A stretch of DNA of 37,133 bases from the NCBI GenBank assembly GCA_021464525.1, contig JADRCO010000337.1:1-37133 (forward strand), given 5' to 3'. Of the stretch, positions 21,162 through 32,740 are shown in pieces. Made by a program: the position numbers and the translations under genes. Each line of letters begins with the position of its first letter. The stretch's first letter is position 1. This stretch comes from Rhizophagus sp. LPA8_4_AMF. Taxonomy: Eukaryota > Glomeromycota > Glomeromycetes > Glomerales > Glomeraceae. The notes below the pieces were generated by a model that saw only the letters and a program-made list of their open reading frames with translations, did not search any database and was not told where the DNA came from.

Positions 21162-22764
21162 ATAACAATGATAATGATAATAATAGTATATTAATAAATA
21201 ATAATAATTTAATCACCATTAAAATATATGTATTTATTGTATAACACTGCCTATGCTCAATAAAATTATATGGGTAATGATTATATATGCTATTTGTCAA
21301 CGAAATAATAAGTAAAATAGTTCAATGTCAAATTTTCTATAGGCATGATTTTTTAAAATTATGCTGTATCCCAGATCTATGATGAATTGAATTGAGTCAA
21401 AATATGATAAATGAAGCAATTCGAGTCATCTAACTCCAACCTATTTGTCTAAGTTGTAGTATGCTATCCAAAGGTGTGGCAAAACCCACCATTGAAATGG
21501 GATTGGTGATAGCTTATTTAATTATCCAGTTGTTGCGAAGTATTCCTTCATTAACTATATTTAGTATCATGAGATGTAAATCAAACAAATGATATGATCA
21601 AGAAAGTATATTTTTTGCAATTCCTCTTTTTATTTACAATTTTCAATTGAGGTATTTTCGAGAATTTTTGATTGTATTAAATATATGTTATATGTAGAAA
21701 TAAAAAATCAATGAACACGTGTACAAAGATTTAAATTGCGATCCGACTCTGATCAAAAAAAAATCGGATCAGATCAAATTCAGATCAGATTGGATCACTT
21801 AATCAAATTTGGATCATACAAAAAAAAAAGCCTATAACGAATTTTGCAATATAATGGTTCTACCCGATCTTAAATTATAAATTTTACTAATTAAATTCCT
21901 AACAAAGTAAATCTTTTAAACTATATATAAAAAATTAACGATTCTTTCAACGCAACGAAAATTTGCTATTATAAAGGAGAATTTAATACCGGTTTTCATG
22001 AACAATTACATATTTCATATATTTCATTATTTATTAAATGACCATGACGTTATGTAAATGTCTTAATTTTCTATATTAATCCTATAATTTGTTATGATTA
22101 TGCCTAATTTGCCTAATTTTCTAATAACGAGAGCACAGACCTATTTCATATAAGACATTATTTAAAGACCCAAAAATTTTACTTATATCATTGATCTGTA
22201 ATGTTCCCGGTGATTGGAAAGCTGTAAAGCATATATTATTGTTAATATCAAGTTTCTTATTTTTTGTAAATTTAAAAGAAAGATAATTGTAAAAAAAAAA
22301 AAACAATTAAGGTTAATGCGTAATCTCAAAAGTCCAAGGCTAATTGTAGAAGAATTGAGCGGAAATTAGTTATGCAAATCTGGAAGTGCTTCTGTTTTTT
22401 GTGAACACCTTGAATACATACCATTATGGAAAATTGTATGTATTTTATGTATTAATATGATAGTTTTGTGATAGTCAAAAAAGGCATATGATGTCTACAT
22501 GATATTGGAGAGTTGTTTGTTTTATCATTGGTGACTTAAAGATTGCATTGGCTTGTTAAAGAGTACTAAATTAAGTACAGCAGAAACATTTATATCTGAT
22601 AAAAATTCAATACATATATATTGATAAATTTATCACAAAATGGGTCTACTTTTTTTATGGTAAAAATGACAATCATTCTGCATTGTAACATCAGATAAAA
22701 ATGCAAATCGTTTTTTAGATTATCAGAATTTCTTTTAGAAAGAGAGAAAAATAATAAACTAATA
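21162..22764. other. 1.6-kb intergenic region
   Basis: No gene is supported. Short open frames here lack coding character. It holds a GATCAGAT-type repeat patch at 21740-21816 (see separate entry) and an AT-rich remainder. Confidence 0.5.
21740..21816. repeat. GATC-rich degenerate minisatellite
   Basis: CGGATCAGATCAAATTCAG, ATCAGATTGGATCA and TTTGGATCATA recur within 77 bp. GATC occurs seven times in a region that otherwise has few. It looks like a small, decayed tandem array. Confidence 0.6.
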
Positions 22765-24377
22765 ATGAATGATAAAAATGAGTTCCAAGAAGATAAACTA
22801 GATAATGCCAAATCTTCATTTCTTAAAATTATTAATTCGTTAGATACTTCAGAACAAATCAAACAATTCAATGAATTTGCTAAAAATATTTTAGGTACTG
22901 TACTGAAAATTTTATTTTATTTTATAAGAATGAATTTTTTTTTTAAAAAAAAAGGAAATAAAATCCGTCGGGAAAGAAAAATTTTTTTTTTTTTTCTTAT
23001 GGGGAGTGAATGATTGGTTGAAATAAGCTCTAATGACACTTTCAGTCAATCAAATTCACTTGTAATAAGGTAAAAATACTTGGCTTCCCTATAGAAAAAA
23101 TAGTTTTTTTATCATCGTATAATCGTGACCATTATAGGTATAATATTAATAATATATTTTTTTATATATATTAATAATCTTTATCTCGTAATTCGCATAG
23201 ATAAAGAAATTAAAGACATTGATGATTTTTCAAACAGGTTTACCAAGTATAATATAAATAATGTCTTAATTCTTGAAAATATTAAAGATAAATTACGTAA
23301 TAAATTATCAATAACAGCTGAAGCACCAAATGAAAATATCGTCATACCAAAAACAATTGAAGTTAAGATTTCATTTTTTTCCCTCAAAACTTGCTTTATT
23401 TCTGAATATGCTTAATTACAATAAGTAAACTTTATAATAATAGTATGAAGGATATACAAAAGAAACTACAGTTAACGTGGATGCATTTTTATACAGTGAT
23501 AAAGACGTAGAAGAATTGGGTCTTAACGGTCAATTAAAAAATTATTTTTGTAATGATTGTGGCTCAAAAAATATTGAATCTTTAAATTTTATTTCACATT
23601 CTACTTCAACGTTGCAATTACGTTATATTTTTGAACATATACTAAATGGAATAGAGATCAATGACAAAATTGTGTTAGATATTGGGTCAAGATTAGGAAG
23701 CGTTCTCTATGTGGTATGAAAAAAACGTCCATACAATTAATTATCATTATTTTCAAAAGTTCTAAAGTTCTAAAGAAATTAACTTAAATAGGGATATTTA
23801 TTCAGTTCAACAAAAAAACTTATTGGTATAGAGTTAAATCAATTTTTTGCCGATCTGCAAAAAGAAATAATTCAAGAATATAACATGAGTGATCGTGTAG
23901 AGGTACCGTATAATGGAACCGTTTATTTTTTCATTACAACGTATATACAATATATTTAAGTGCACCTTTCTTTTGACAGATAATTCAGGATGATATAATG
24001 AATCATCCACAACTTCTTCAAACAACCGATATAATTATAATGAGTATTTATTCTGTTGTCCTATATCTTAATTATCTTTGACTCTCTCTTGAATAAAATT
24101 TAATTCGTTTATTTTTTCAGATAATGTATTTCAGTTCTTTCACTCTCTGCCAATCCAACAGGCCATCTGGTCATTTATACGCGCAAACACAAAGACATCC
24201 ACTTTAATCATCACTTTTCCAGATCTTAAAGAACAACTTGATGATGCAAATTGTACTAACATTGATTTTGATAAGTGGGTCAAGGAAATAAAAATAAAAA
24301 TTCCTTATAAAAAATCTCAATTGACTGAGGATGAGTGGAAAGATTTAAAATTGATCCACTTGTACAAAGTATTATAA
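22765..24377 (+). CDS. Class I SAM-dependent methyltransferase, substrate unknown
   Basis: Exons: 22765-22894, 23201-23361, 23444-23713, 23792-23902, 23980-24043, 24121-24377, giving 330 residues. Rossmann-fold methyltransferase motifs are clear: motif I VLDIGSRLGSV (Asp176, Gly178, Gly182), the acidic end of strand 2 in LIGIELNQFF, then IIQDDI and DIIIMNNVFQFF. Before the fold is a helical N-terminus (1-97) and a CNDCGSKN knuckle (Cys133, Cys136) in the segment FLYSDKDVEELGLNGQLKNY-F-CNDC. I recall similar uncharacterised proteins in other eukaryotes with the same CxxCG before a DxGxRxG motif, but no named function. No second Cys pair was seen nearby. Frame continuity over six exons with correct phases argues it is functional. 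It ends 91 bp from the convergent HAUS1 stop. Confidence 0.85.
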
Positions 24378-24468
24378 CTTTTTTGAAAATAGAATGTCGT
24401 AACCCAGTTGATCTACTGATGGGGTGTATAAAATATCATAGAAATACAAACCCAATATCAGCATATCT

Positions 24469-26000
24469 CTATTGAAAATTATCGGCCATCTTATATATTA
24501 ATTCGGTATGAAGCTCTTTCAACTCATCCTTTATATCATCAATTAGAAATTTAATGTAAAAATTAGTTTATAATATAAAAATAGCAAATTATACATTTTA
24601 ACTTGCCAGTTTTTGTTTAGCCTCATCCGTTTTTAATTTAGCTAATACAATGTCCTAGATTATTAAATTATATTAGTAAATAAAACGATAAAAAGAACAA
24701 AAATTCTAACAAATAATTACCGGTGGCATGATTTGATATGTTTTTAGTTTTGCTTTCTTCGTCCCGATTTCCTGTTCCAAATAATTTACATAATCTTCTT
24801 TTTTTTTCAGTACTTTAAATCGCAAACCGCCTTCTTCTACGTTCGACTCATTATATTTTCTCTTTAATTTATATGAGATTAGGAAATATTTTTAATTGTA
24901 AAATTAGTTTGCATTTTTGTAATTACCTCTAATTTCATTATTCTATCTTGATACTCTTTTCCTTTCTGTAATAACAAATCCATATTTTTTTCCCATTTTC
25001 GAAGTTCTTCTTCTTCTTTCGAATCCCAGCTCTTACATAAATTATATAAAAGTCTAAAAAAATACGCACGTATATATTTATTAGCTTAAATTGATTGAAA
25101 AAATTTTTAATATACAGCAAGAAAGTAAAAAATAATTACGAACTTGTCCAATTTTTCATTTTTTGATTTAGCTTTTTGTATTCGTGTTTCTATAGATTCT
25201 ATGATGCCAACAATGGCGTTATTATTACGTTCTACGCGTAAAATATCCAAATTCAATTGCGCCAATGCTGAAAGATAACTAGAGGATTTTATTTTATCAT
25301 CAAATTAAAATTGTTGAATTAAACCCCAAATATATACATATACATAAATTATTATATAATTACCTGCTCTGTTCAGTATTGGCCAAACCTAAAATTATGG
25401 CCAAAGAAGTCAATGTTTTTAGTGAATGTACACCATTCTTGGATAAATCATCTTTTGATAATCTCACTGTTTCTAAAATATCTTTTATACGTTTGGCTTT
25501 TTTTTTTAGAAAAAAGACACGTTAAATATTTCGAATTATATAAAAAAACATGTAAAAATGGCGTAATTATATATTAACCTTCACTACGATATTCCATTGC
25601 TTGAATTTTTTGTCGTTTAATTATAATTTCAGTCATGGTATCTTGCTGTTCGTTAAAAAGTGCCATTTCATATAAAGCTGAAGCAACAGCAGAATTTTTC
25701 TCAAAAAGTGGTACACGCTTATCTTTAAAATGACTTTTTAACCATGAATCAACCTATTAAAAAAAGATAGGTCACTAAGTTATTTAGTAGAAATAGGGTT
25801 GAAAAAAAAACGCGTACAAATTTCCATTTTTCTGCTTCTGAAACATTATTTTCATTTTCGTCAGAGCTATCATTTAATAAATGCGCGTAATAAGTTTCTT
25901 CTGGATTTACGCTTGTAAAATAAGAATCTTCAGGCATATAACTTGGAGTTGATGGATTTAGAAATACACTCGAAAGAGCGTCTTCAATATCTCCAGGCAT
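24469..26000 (-). CDS. HAUS augmin-like complex subunit 1
   Basis: Augmin binds existing microtubules and recruits gamma-tubulin complexes to branch new ones, mainly in the spindle. Minus-strand exons: 26000-25818, 25753-25579, 25496-25364, 25278-25144, 25053-24927, 24861-24721, 24654-24607, 24528-24469, giving 333 residues (human 278). After an acidic N-terminus comes the HAUS1-type block VDSWLKSHFKDKRVPLFEKN. The rest is mainly coiled coil, including NMDLLLQKGKEYQDRI and LKTYQIMPP, which align with human NMDFLKAKSEEF and LESYLDLMP. The last intron has a GC donor (CTG|GCAAGT). Splicing it joins AKQKL to DELKELHTEL, matching the family C-terminus. Without it the protein would end at a nearby TAA. 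A TTCACGTGAA box lies 92 bp upstream. Confidence 0.87.
24529..24606 (-). other. GC-AG intron, last intron of the HAUS1 gene
   Basis: Donor GCAAGT after CTG and acceptor ATAAAG. It is 78 nt long and phase 0. All other introns placed in this window are GT-AG. GCAAGT is the textbook strong GC donor. Confidence 0.75.
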
Positions 26001-26091
26001 TTTTCTTTTTAGAAATGAAATATAGCATACACGACGACATGAATTAAAAAAACAGACAACCAATGAATTGAATCATTTCAGTTCACGTGAA

Positions 26092-26101
26092 ATCTCGTTA
26101 T
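26092..26101. promoter_or_regulatory. Palindromic TTCACGTGAA box upstream of HAUS1
   Basis: Perfect 10-bp palindrome with a CACGTG core (bHLH/Cbf1-type site), 92 bp before the HAUS1 ATG. A near-identical TTCACGTGAC sits about 104 bp before the SEC72-like gene. Confidence 0.45.
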
Positions 26102-26179
26102 TTATTATATTATGATTATTTATTATATTATGATTTAAATATAATAATTATAAAATGCTCTAAATGCTATTAGTTCTTT

Positions 26180-28121
26180 CTAGTCGCCGGAATCATTATC
26201 ATTATTATTTCCCAATATATTATTAACAGTATCGTCAATAACTTCATTATCATTATTATCCACACCATTAAAAGCAAAATCATAAATAGAAAAGGTAAAA
26301 TTCCAATCACTTGTACTAACTAACTTTAAAAATCTAAAACCTGTTTCACGTATACGAAATTTACATGACAACAAATTATTTGATGGCGAGGATATATCTA
26401 ATTTTGGTGATGGTGATAATTGAATCTATATAATTATAATAATTGTTATTAATATTTTCATATAAAACTAAATATATTATTTATACTTACCCAATCTGAA
26501 CCATCATGAGAAATTTGTATAGACAAATGATTAAAATAATCACTATTATGATCAATAATTAAATTAAAAGTAAGCGGTACAGGCATAGGTAATAATAAAT
26601 CTAATCCAATATAATCATCTTTTCTAATAACTATAAAAAAAAAAATTTCCGTTAATCTCGTTTTTAATTATTACCCCAGTTATTGTGAGTGTATATATAT
26701 ATGTCAAGATACTATACCATCTTGAGAAATCCAAGCAGTAGAATTATCATTATCAACAGCATGGGAATAAGGATAAGAAATGAAATGTTGAGTATTAAAG
26801 AAACTAGAATGTAATCTTTCACTTTCACTAATATTAATATAAGGTTTATATTTGAATAATTTTACATTTGGAAAACTATGTTTATTCGTTAAGAACAAAC
26901 ATTTATCATTATGACAAGGCGATCTAACATCTCTTTCATAAAGAGTTGGTGAAAATTCTTTTGTGTCTTCAATTATTTGTGTTAACGGACTATTATTATT
27001 CTTACTCTTAAGTAATGATAAATAATTATACAACCTAATTAATGCTTTATGCATATATAATTTATTAAGCATTCTATCTTTACCCGTTAAACTAAAACCA
27101 TTTTCTTGTGGTAATTCAATTAAGGAGTTCTCTAATTGATACGGTACTTGGTTCAAATATGTAGTAAAATACATATCACCATAAATAAATTCTAATGAAC
27201 TCATTTCCGTTTTACTTGTCATTTTTAAAAATTTCAATACATTTTCTCTAGAAGTGAATGCCCCAGTACCAACCCATGAATAACATGAATGTAAATCAAT
27301 GTCTATAAATTTAATGAATTTCATATTAATATTTTTAAATAATAAAATAAAATATCCAATTATAATACTATACCATCATCGAAAAAACACCATTTCCAAT
27401 TAGTTGAAGAATAAACATCAGCATTTGTATCAGTATGAATTAAATTTGGAAATCTTAAAAAGTTACTATACATGGATCTTAAATGTTTAATCATCCAATC
27501 ATCATCTTGAAAATAACAATATTTTGTTGTCGCCATTGAACACGCTAAGTATCTCGCTATAAAATACATATTTCCCGGTGAATTATAATATCTTATTTTA
27601 TTACAGTGCGTATCAACAAACATCTAACAAAAAAAATATATTACGGTATATGTTATATAAGTTATTTGCAAAGAAAAATGACAATAAAAATAATATTAGA
27701 GATAATACAGATAATACTTAACTGGATCTGATAAATGCAAATCAACATTATTGTTCCATATAAAAATTTCTTTAAACATAGAATATTGACATAAATTTTT
27801 AACGATAATTTTAATATTGTCCAATCTATTCCAATTCAATAATATAGCTGTACATTCCCCATCTCCTTCTGTTGGTATGATCTCAGTTAACATGTCACTT
27901 TCTTGTATTGAATCTATTTTACCAATATCTTTTTTACCGATGCTTTCCTCATTTTTACCGTAAAAAAAAACAAATAAAAATATGAATGCAATAAGTAGTA
28001 ATACTCTCGGTTGAGAAACTCCTTTAAAATATCTTAATATATCCGATCTAATCGGTGATTCCTCAAATACTCCTCCTGTATTTATATTTATATGTAATGT
28101 ATTCTTATCTCTATCTGGCAT
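26180..28121 (-). CDS. Putative type II membrane glycosyltransferase with C-terminal beta-sandwich
   Basis: Minus-strand exons: 28121-27723, 27623-27374, 27302-26718, 26630-26491, 26425-26180, giving 539 residues. A short cytoplasmic tail is followed by one membrane anchor (about 38-54, VLLLIAFIFLFVFFYG), the layout of a Golgi type II enzyme. The lumenal part begins ECTAILLNWNRLDNIK and EIFIWNNNVDL, like GT-A transferases that open with LxxWNR and IxVWNN (exostosin/GT64-like). It continues to YCYFQDDDWMIKHL (Asp173-175), a good DxD metal site. The last 130 residues (GLDLLLPMPVPLTF, SIQISHDGSDW, FRFLKLVS) look like a discoidin/F5-8C-type jelly roll. Family assignment is tentative, and no acceptor or donor can be named. 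The C-terminus is Asn/Asp-rich. Confidence 0.7.
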
Positions 28122-28267
28122 TGTAATTAATTAAACCGTATTTCAGTAAAATGAGTAATAAAATTTATTTTAAGGTGTTAAAAAAAAAATTCCCTGTTCA
28201 TGTGATTCCTGTAATACAACCCTATAAAATCCTCGATTATCGTTTTCAAAGGTACGTTAATTAAAAA
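28122..28267. promoter_or_regulatory. 146-bp divergent promoter, GT / NDUFB9
   Basis: Only 146 bp separate the two start codons. CATGTGATTCC lies near 28199 and an ATCGTTTTCAAAGG word near 28238. Both genes must draw their 5' UTRs and core promoters from this space. Confidence 0.4.
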
Positions 28268-28706
28268 ATGTCCGAAATATCTTCTTTATATAGACGCTCC
28301 CTAAAAACTGCTTTAAATTGGTATGTAGATCGTGTATTATGGCGTCCTGTGGCTTTAGAAATACGCACTCGTTTTGAAGCAAATAGAAACGTTACTTCTA
28401 CACAAGAATTACGTAAAATTATACTTGCTGCCGAAAAAGAACTTGAAGAAAATAGTCATCCTGATCCTTATAAATGTAATATTTTTTTTTTTTAAAAAAA
28501 AAAGAGAGACTTAAATCTTAATTCAAAAAATTTTATTTATTTTAAATAGATCCAACTGCACCGGGGGGTACAAAATGGGAAAGGAATATTCCTCCACCAT
28601 TATTTGGAGAAAATCCAGTAATATCCTAATATTATTCAATGTTTTTCTTAAGCTATTTTAAATTGCTAACTACAATTTCAATAAATAGGAAGGCCACCAT
28701 CATTAA
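28268..28706 (+). CDS. NADH:ubiquinone oxidoreductase subunit B9 (LYR-motif protein)
   Basis: Accessory subunit of mitochondrial complex I (NDUFB9/B22), an LYR-family protein held by the acyl-carrier protein. Exons: 28268-28475, 28550-28617, and a tiny last exon 28689-28706, giving 97 residues. The LYR motif is SLYRRSLKTALNWYVDR (residues 6-22), followed by RFEANRNV and YPTAPGGTKWERNIPPPLFG, the conserved fungal ending. The last exon is uncertain. The acceptor TAG at 28686-28688 gives only EGHHH and a stop. The alternative frame (RPPSLTYENKK) reads better but does not match the donor phase. Its intron 1 contains a T12A10 junction. It converges with PRP6, whose stop is 78 bp away. Confidence 0.85.
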
Positions 28707-28784
28707 CATATGAAAATAAAAAATAGTTACAATACTTTACGAATAAAGTCATGATTGGAACTTCAGCTGAATTAAAATCTTAGA

Positions 28785-31700
28785 TTATGAAAGAATATTA
28801 GAAACTAATTTAAGTATTTCTTCAATGTTCTTACCAACATTTTTCATATCTTTTGCAACAATCTGCCACTGTTCGCCATGGTGAGGTTCAGCAGTTACAC
28901 ATCTTGTAATTACGTCTTGTTGTTGTTGCTGTTAAATAATATTTATATATATTAGTAACAATTTAGTTTATGAAGTCAATTTAATATTTAATAAAATACC
29001 TCTGTTCCATGTTGACATTCAAATTTATAGAACCATGCCCATGAATCTCCTCGATCTGGGTCAACTTTTACTGCTTTTTCAAACCATGTTCTAGCTTTAT
29101 CAACTTTACGTTCCGCCCAAAATAATCTTGCTATTGTCATGATAATAATAGGATCATTATCGCATTTTTTAAGTGCATCAACAGATTTGGTTTTACGTTG
29201 TGGGCGGGGTTCCATAAATATTGCCTCTGACCATAATAATCCCGAATTAGGACATTCCTGTAGTGCTATTATAAATCGAGGAAAAAAAAAAAATATGAAG
29301 TGGTTTTTAATATACATAACCAAATAAAGAATACACGTCAATAATGTAAATATGGTTACCTTTTGCTAATAAAGCTTTTGCCATATTGATATTATTACCT
29401 CTCAATTCAACACGAACTGCTTCACACCTATATAAAGAGTTTTATAATTAATACATTCATATTGTTTTTTTTTTATAAATAAATAAACAAGAACAAAATT
29501 ATTACCATAATTCAGGTGTTTTTGGATTTAATAAACGACCCCTTTCAAGAGTAGCTCTAGCTTTAATTAAAAAGCATGCTTTTTCTTCTAATCGAGAAGC
29601 CAATATCCACAAAGGCACAGATCTTGGGCAATTTTTTAAAGCTCTAGCATAAGTAGCCCTAGCTGCAGGTAGATCACCTTTTTCCTCTTCAATCTGACCT
29701 TTAATCATCCATAACTTGTCAAATGTAGGATACTTATTCAAAGCTTCATCTAACATAGCTAAGGCTTCCGTAATTTTTTTAAGTTGACGTTCTAATACTA
29801 TCGATTTCATCCACACTTTTTCTGTATCAGCTTTATCTCGTGCTTTATGTAATAACATTCTTGCACGTTCATATTCTCCATTTTCTGCTTCCAATTTAAC
29901 TGCTGCTAACCAAATTTGTTCACTATTTGGATTAGCTTTGAACGCTTCTGTTAAGATAAATCGTGCTCCATTAACATCTCCGGCGAGCCATTTTTCTTTA
30001 GCTCCCATAAGCCAAAGTACTTCAGCTTGAGGACAAAATCTAACTGCACGTTGTAATAATTCTTCCAAAGAATCTCTAGTTCCATGAGACTTTTCCAAGA
30101 AAGCGGCTTTACGCCATATTGATTTTTTACCAGGGTAAGTCTTCAAAGCTTGCGCAAATATCGCGCGAGCTGTTTCAATAGAACCATGTAAAATACAACT
30201 TTCCGCATCTTCTAACCATATTGTTTTCTTATCTTGCTCTTCAATTCCCATTCCAATCGTATTTCTTACTATGGCTTGGCAAGTCCCAACACTACCTTCC
30301 CTTTCACATTTTTCTGCTTCTTGCAGCCACTGATCACGTCCTAACACACTTCCCTTTTCCGAAAGTACTGTAACAGCTTTGGCAATAATCCTATCAGTCA
30401 TTTTTTCATTACCTTGTTGTTCTTCAAGACGAGCGGCTGCTATCCAGATTTCATGTGAAGTAGGAATTTGGCCACGTGCTTTATTAAGAACTTTTTTTGC
30501 ATTTTCATAACTCTCAAGTCGGGCAAGAGCAAGCCATAAATCAACAGAAAGGGGAACTAATTCAGTTGCACGTGCTAATAGTATACGTGCATCTGAAGGA
30601 TTTTCTTCCATATTAACTGCCGCTTTCCAAAGTTTCACGGAATTCGGTACATATTCCAAAGCTACATGAAGTAAAATATAAAAACTGTTAATTTGACACT
30701 TTTAGCCAAAAAAAAATTATTAAATATTTACCTCTTCTCAAAACCTTTTTTTGAGCTTTGATATCAGTTTCTAATTTCACAGCTTGTAGCCAAATTTTAA
30801 CCGACTGTGGAAGGTGTCTAACAGCATTAGCCAATATTGTTCTACCATTGTCAGCATTATTTAATCTAGCTGCTTCTAACCAAACATCTTCATTTTTCGG
30901 ACATTCTTCACATCCTTTAGCAATAATTGATCTTGCTTGAGCTAATTTACCAGCAACTTCTTCTAAACGAGCTGCCGCGATCCAACCTGGAGCATGTTTT
31001 GGATTAGTTGAAATAACCGAGTTAAGCAACAATCGAGCTTTTTTGATATCGCTAAAAAAAAACAATAGTTCAATGTTAATATGATTCAAGACAACAAAAA
31101 ATTATTAATTATTATCAATAAAACACTTCGTAAGATACCCTATCTCGGCATCACTTTTAATAACCACACTATTTAAATCCGTCAAATAGCCTTTTGGATC
31201 GACTGTAGTCTGCCCGCTAACAGAATCGGAAATTTGATCTAATTTCAAACTTAATACTTTATCTCTTGCTTGACCAATTTCTATAAAGTTTGTCATCATT
31301 CCAGAATCTGGTGCAGGTGTTTGAAATCCCCCAAATTTCTAAAAATATAAGTAAATTATTTCATTTGTATATATATATTTTTTTTAAAAAAAAATTACAA
31401 ATTTCATACCTGCTGTTGTGCATCCAAGGCAGTAACGTATTTATTCTCTTCTCTAGCCTTTTCCAGTAACGAGTCAGGTACCGCATAATATCTTTCTCGT
31501 AGATTAGTTTTCTTTCGGTTTTTTCCAACAAGATCACCAACATCAGGAAGATTTGCCCATTCATCATCAGAAACAATAGCGAGACCACGTTTAAGATCTG
31601 CAAATTGTTGTTGAATTTTTGGACGTTCAGCACGATATTTTTCTAATTCTTCCTTTTCGCGAGCTTCACGTCTAGCTTTTCTTCTTTCATCCATTTTTTG

Positions 31701-32225
31701 ATCAATGGCTTCATAAATTTTATCAGCTTCTTCGTCATCCTCTTCATAAGGAGCTGAAGCAAAAAGTCCAGTTTCATTATCTGGATCTTGAAAACGTTCG
31801 TCGTCATCATCTTCTTCCTGTTGTGCTTTCTTTTGTAAAGCATCACTAATACAAAAAATATAATTAAATAATAATATTTTAATTAGAAAAAGTCTCATTC
31901 TTGTTTAATAAATTACATACCACAAATGTTAATTATTTTTCTTTATATTTTTCGCTCTCTAAACATAACCCAGCTTTGGGTCTGATCTTGTGGCAATTGT
32001 GATATTATTAATTTAAAGAGTAATACAATAAATAAAAAACAAAAAAACAAGTACCTAAAGTCAGCAGGCCCTTCCCTAGCAGGACCGATATCAGATCGTG
32101 TTGTGAAACCTGTTGCACTATAAAAAAAGAACGTTAGATACTTTTGTAGCAACGACGTTTGGATCGTGGATAACTAACCCTCTACCCAAACCGGCAACAT
32201 AATTTGGAGGTGCCTCTTTATTCAT
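28785..32225 (-). CDS. PRP6: Pre-mRNA-processing factor 6 (U4/U6.U5 tri-snRNP)
   Basis: Scaffold protein that bridges U5 and U4/U6 snRNPs for spliceosome activation. Nine exons on the minus strand: 32225-32179, 32117-32055, 31845-31410, 31338-31139, 31051-30732, 30661-29506, 29427-29360, 29265-29000, 28928-28785, giving 899 residues. The N-terminal PRP1 domain opens with [20 protein letters not shown] and has an acidic [17 protein letters not shown] stretch. From about residue 270 to the end run HAT/TPR helical repeats with the regular WxxAAxLE signature ([26 protein letters not shown]). All exon phases agree. The last exon begins with four Gln. It is the largest gene in the window. Confidence 0.96.
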
Positions 32226-32740
32226 GAAATCTTTTGTAACTGAAAACATTTCGGGATATTTTAGTATTAGATCGAAATCAAAACTATGTTCGCGATTTTT
32301 GGTTTGTAATCCAACTATATATCATGTTTCACATAATCGGCTATATTTACAAATGATCCGACTTAGAGTAACGTGCACAATAATTCTGCCTACATTATAT
32401 TTTTATAAATGGTATGGCCGCAGGTGCTACTTTGCCGATCGTTTCTAAAATGGTTTTTACAATCGGAGACAATAAGAGCGGAGATCTCATTATCAAAAGT
32501 ATATGACATCACAATACGAAGGTAGTACAATGAAATTGACGTAAAAAGATGAAAAAAGTGAAAGAATCTCAATTAATTTCTGTGCATGCAAATTTCTTTG
32601 TATAAAATCCATTGTTCTGCACAAAAAATCTTTAGATTGTGATAAGTGATATAAGGTTGAACATATTATATAAAAATATACCATTGTCCGATTCAACTCT
32701 TTTCTTGTTCAAATTTTTAACAAAAAAAAAAAAAAAAGGA
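32226..32740. promoter_or_regulatory. Divergent intergenic region, PRP6 / AVT transporter
   Basis: 515 bp between the two start codons. Short open frames on either strand here have no coding character. A run of 15 A precedes the transporter ATG (32722-32737). CGGAGACAATAAGAGCGGAG near 32464 is a GC-richer patch. Confidence 0.4.

Noticed and set aside
22121-22306. 61-codon minus-strand frame
   Set aside because: No motif, low-complexity start and no splice-linked continuation.
31846-31898. Hydrophobic start of a minus-strand frame ([11 protein letters not shown]) upstream of PRP6 exon 3
   Set aside because: It is intron sequence. The acceptor at 31846-31847 (minus-strand AG) restores the PRP6 frame, so it is not a signal peptide.
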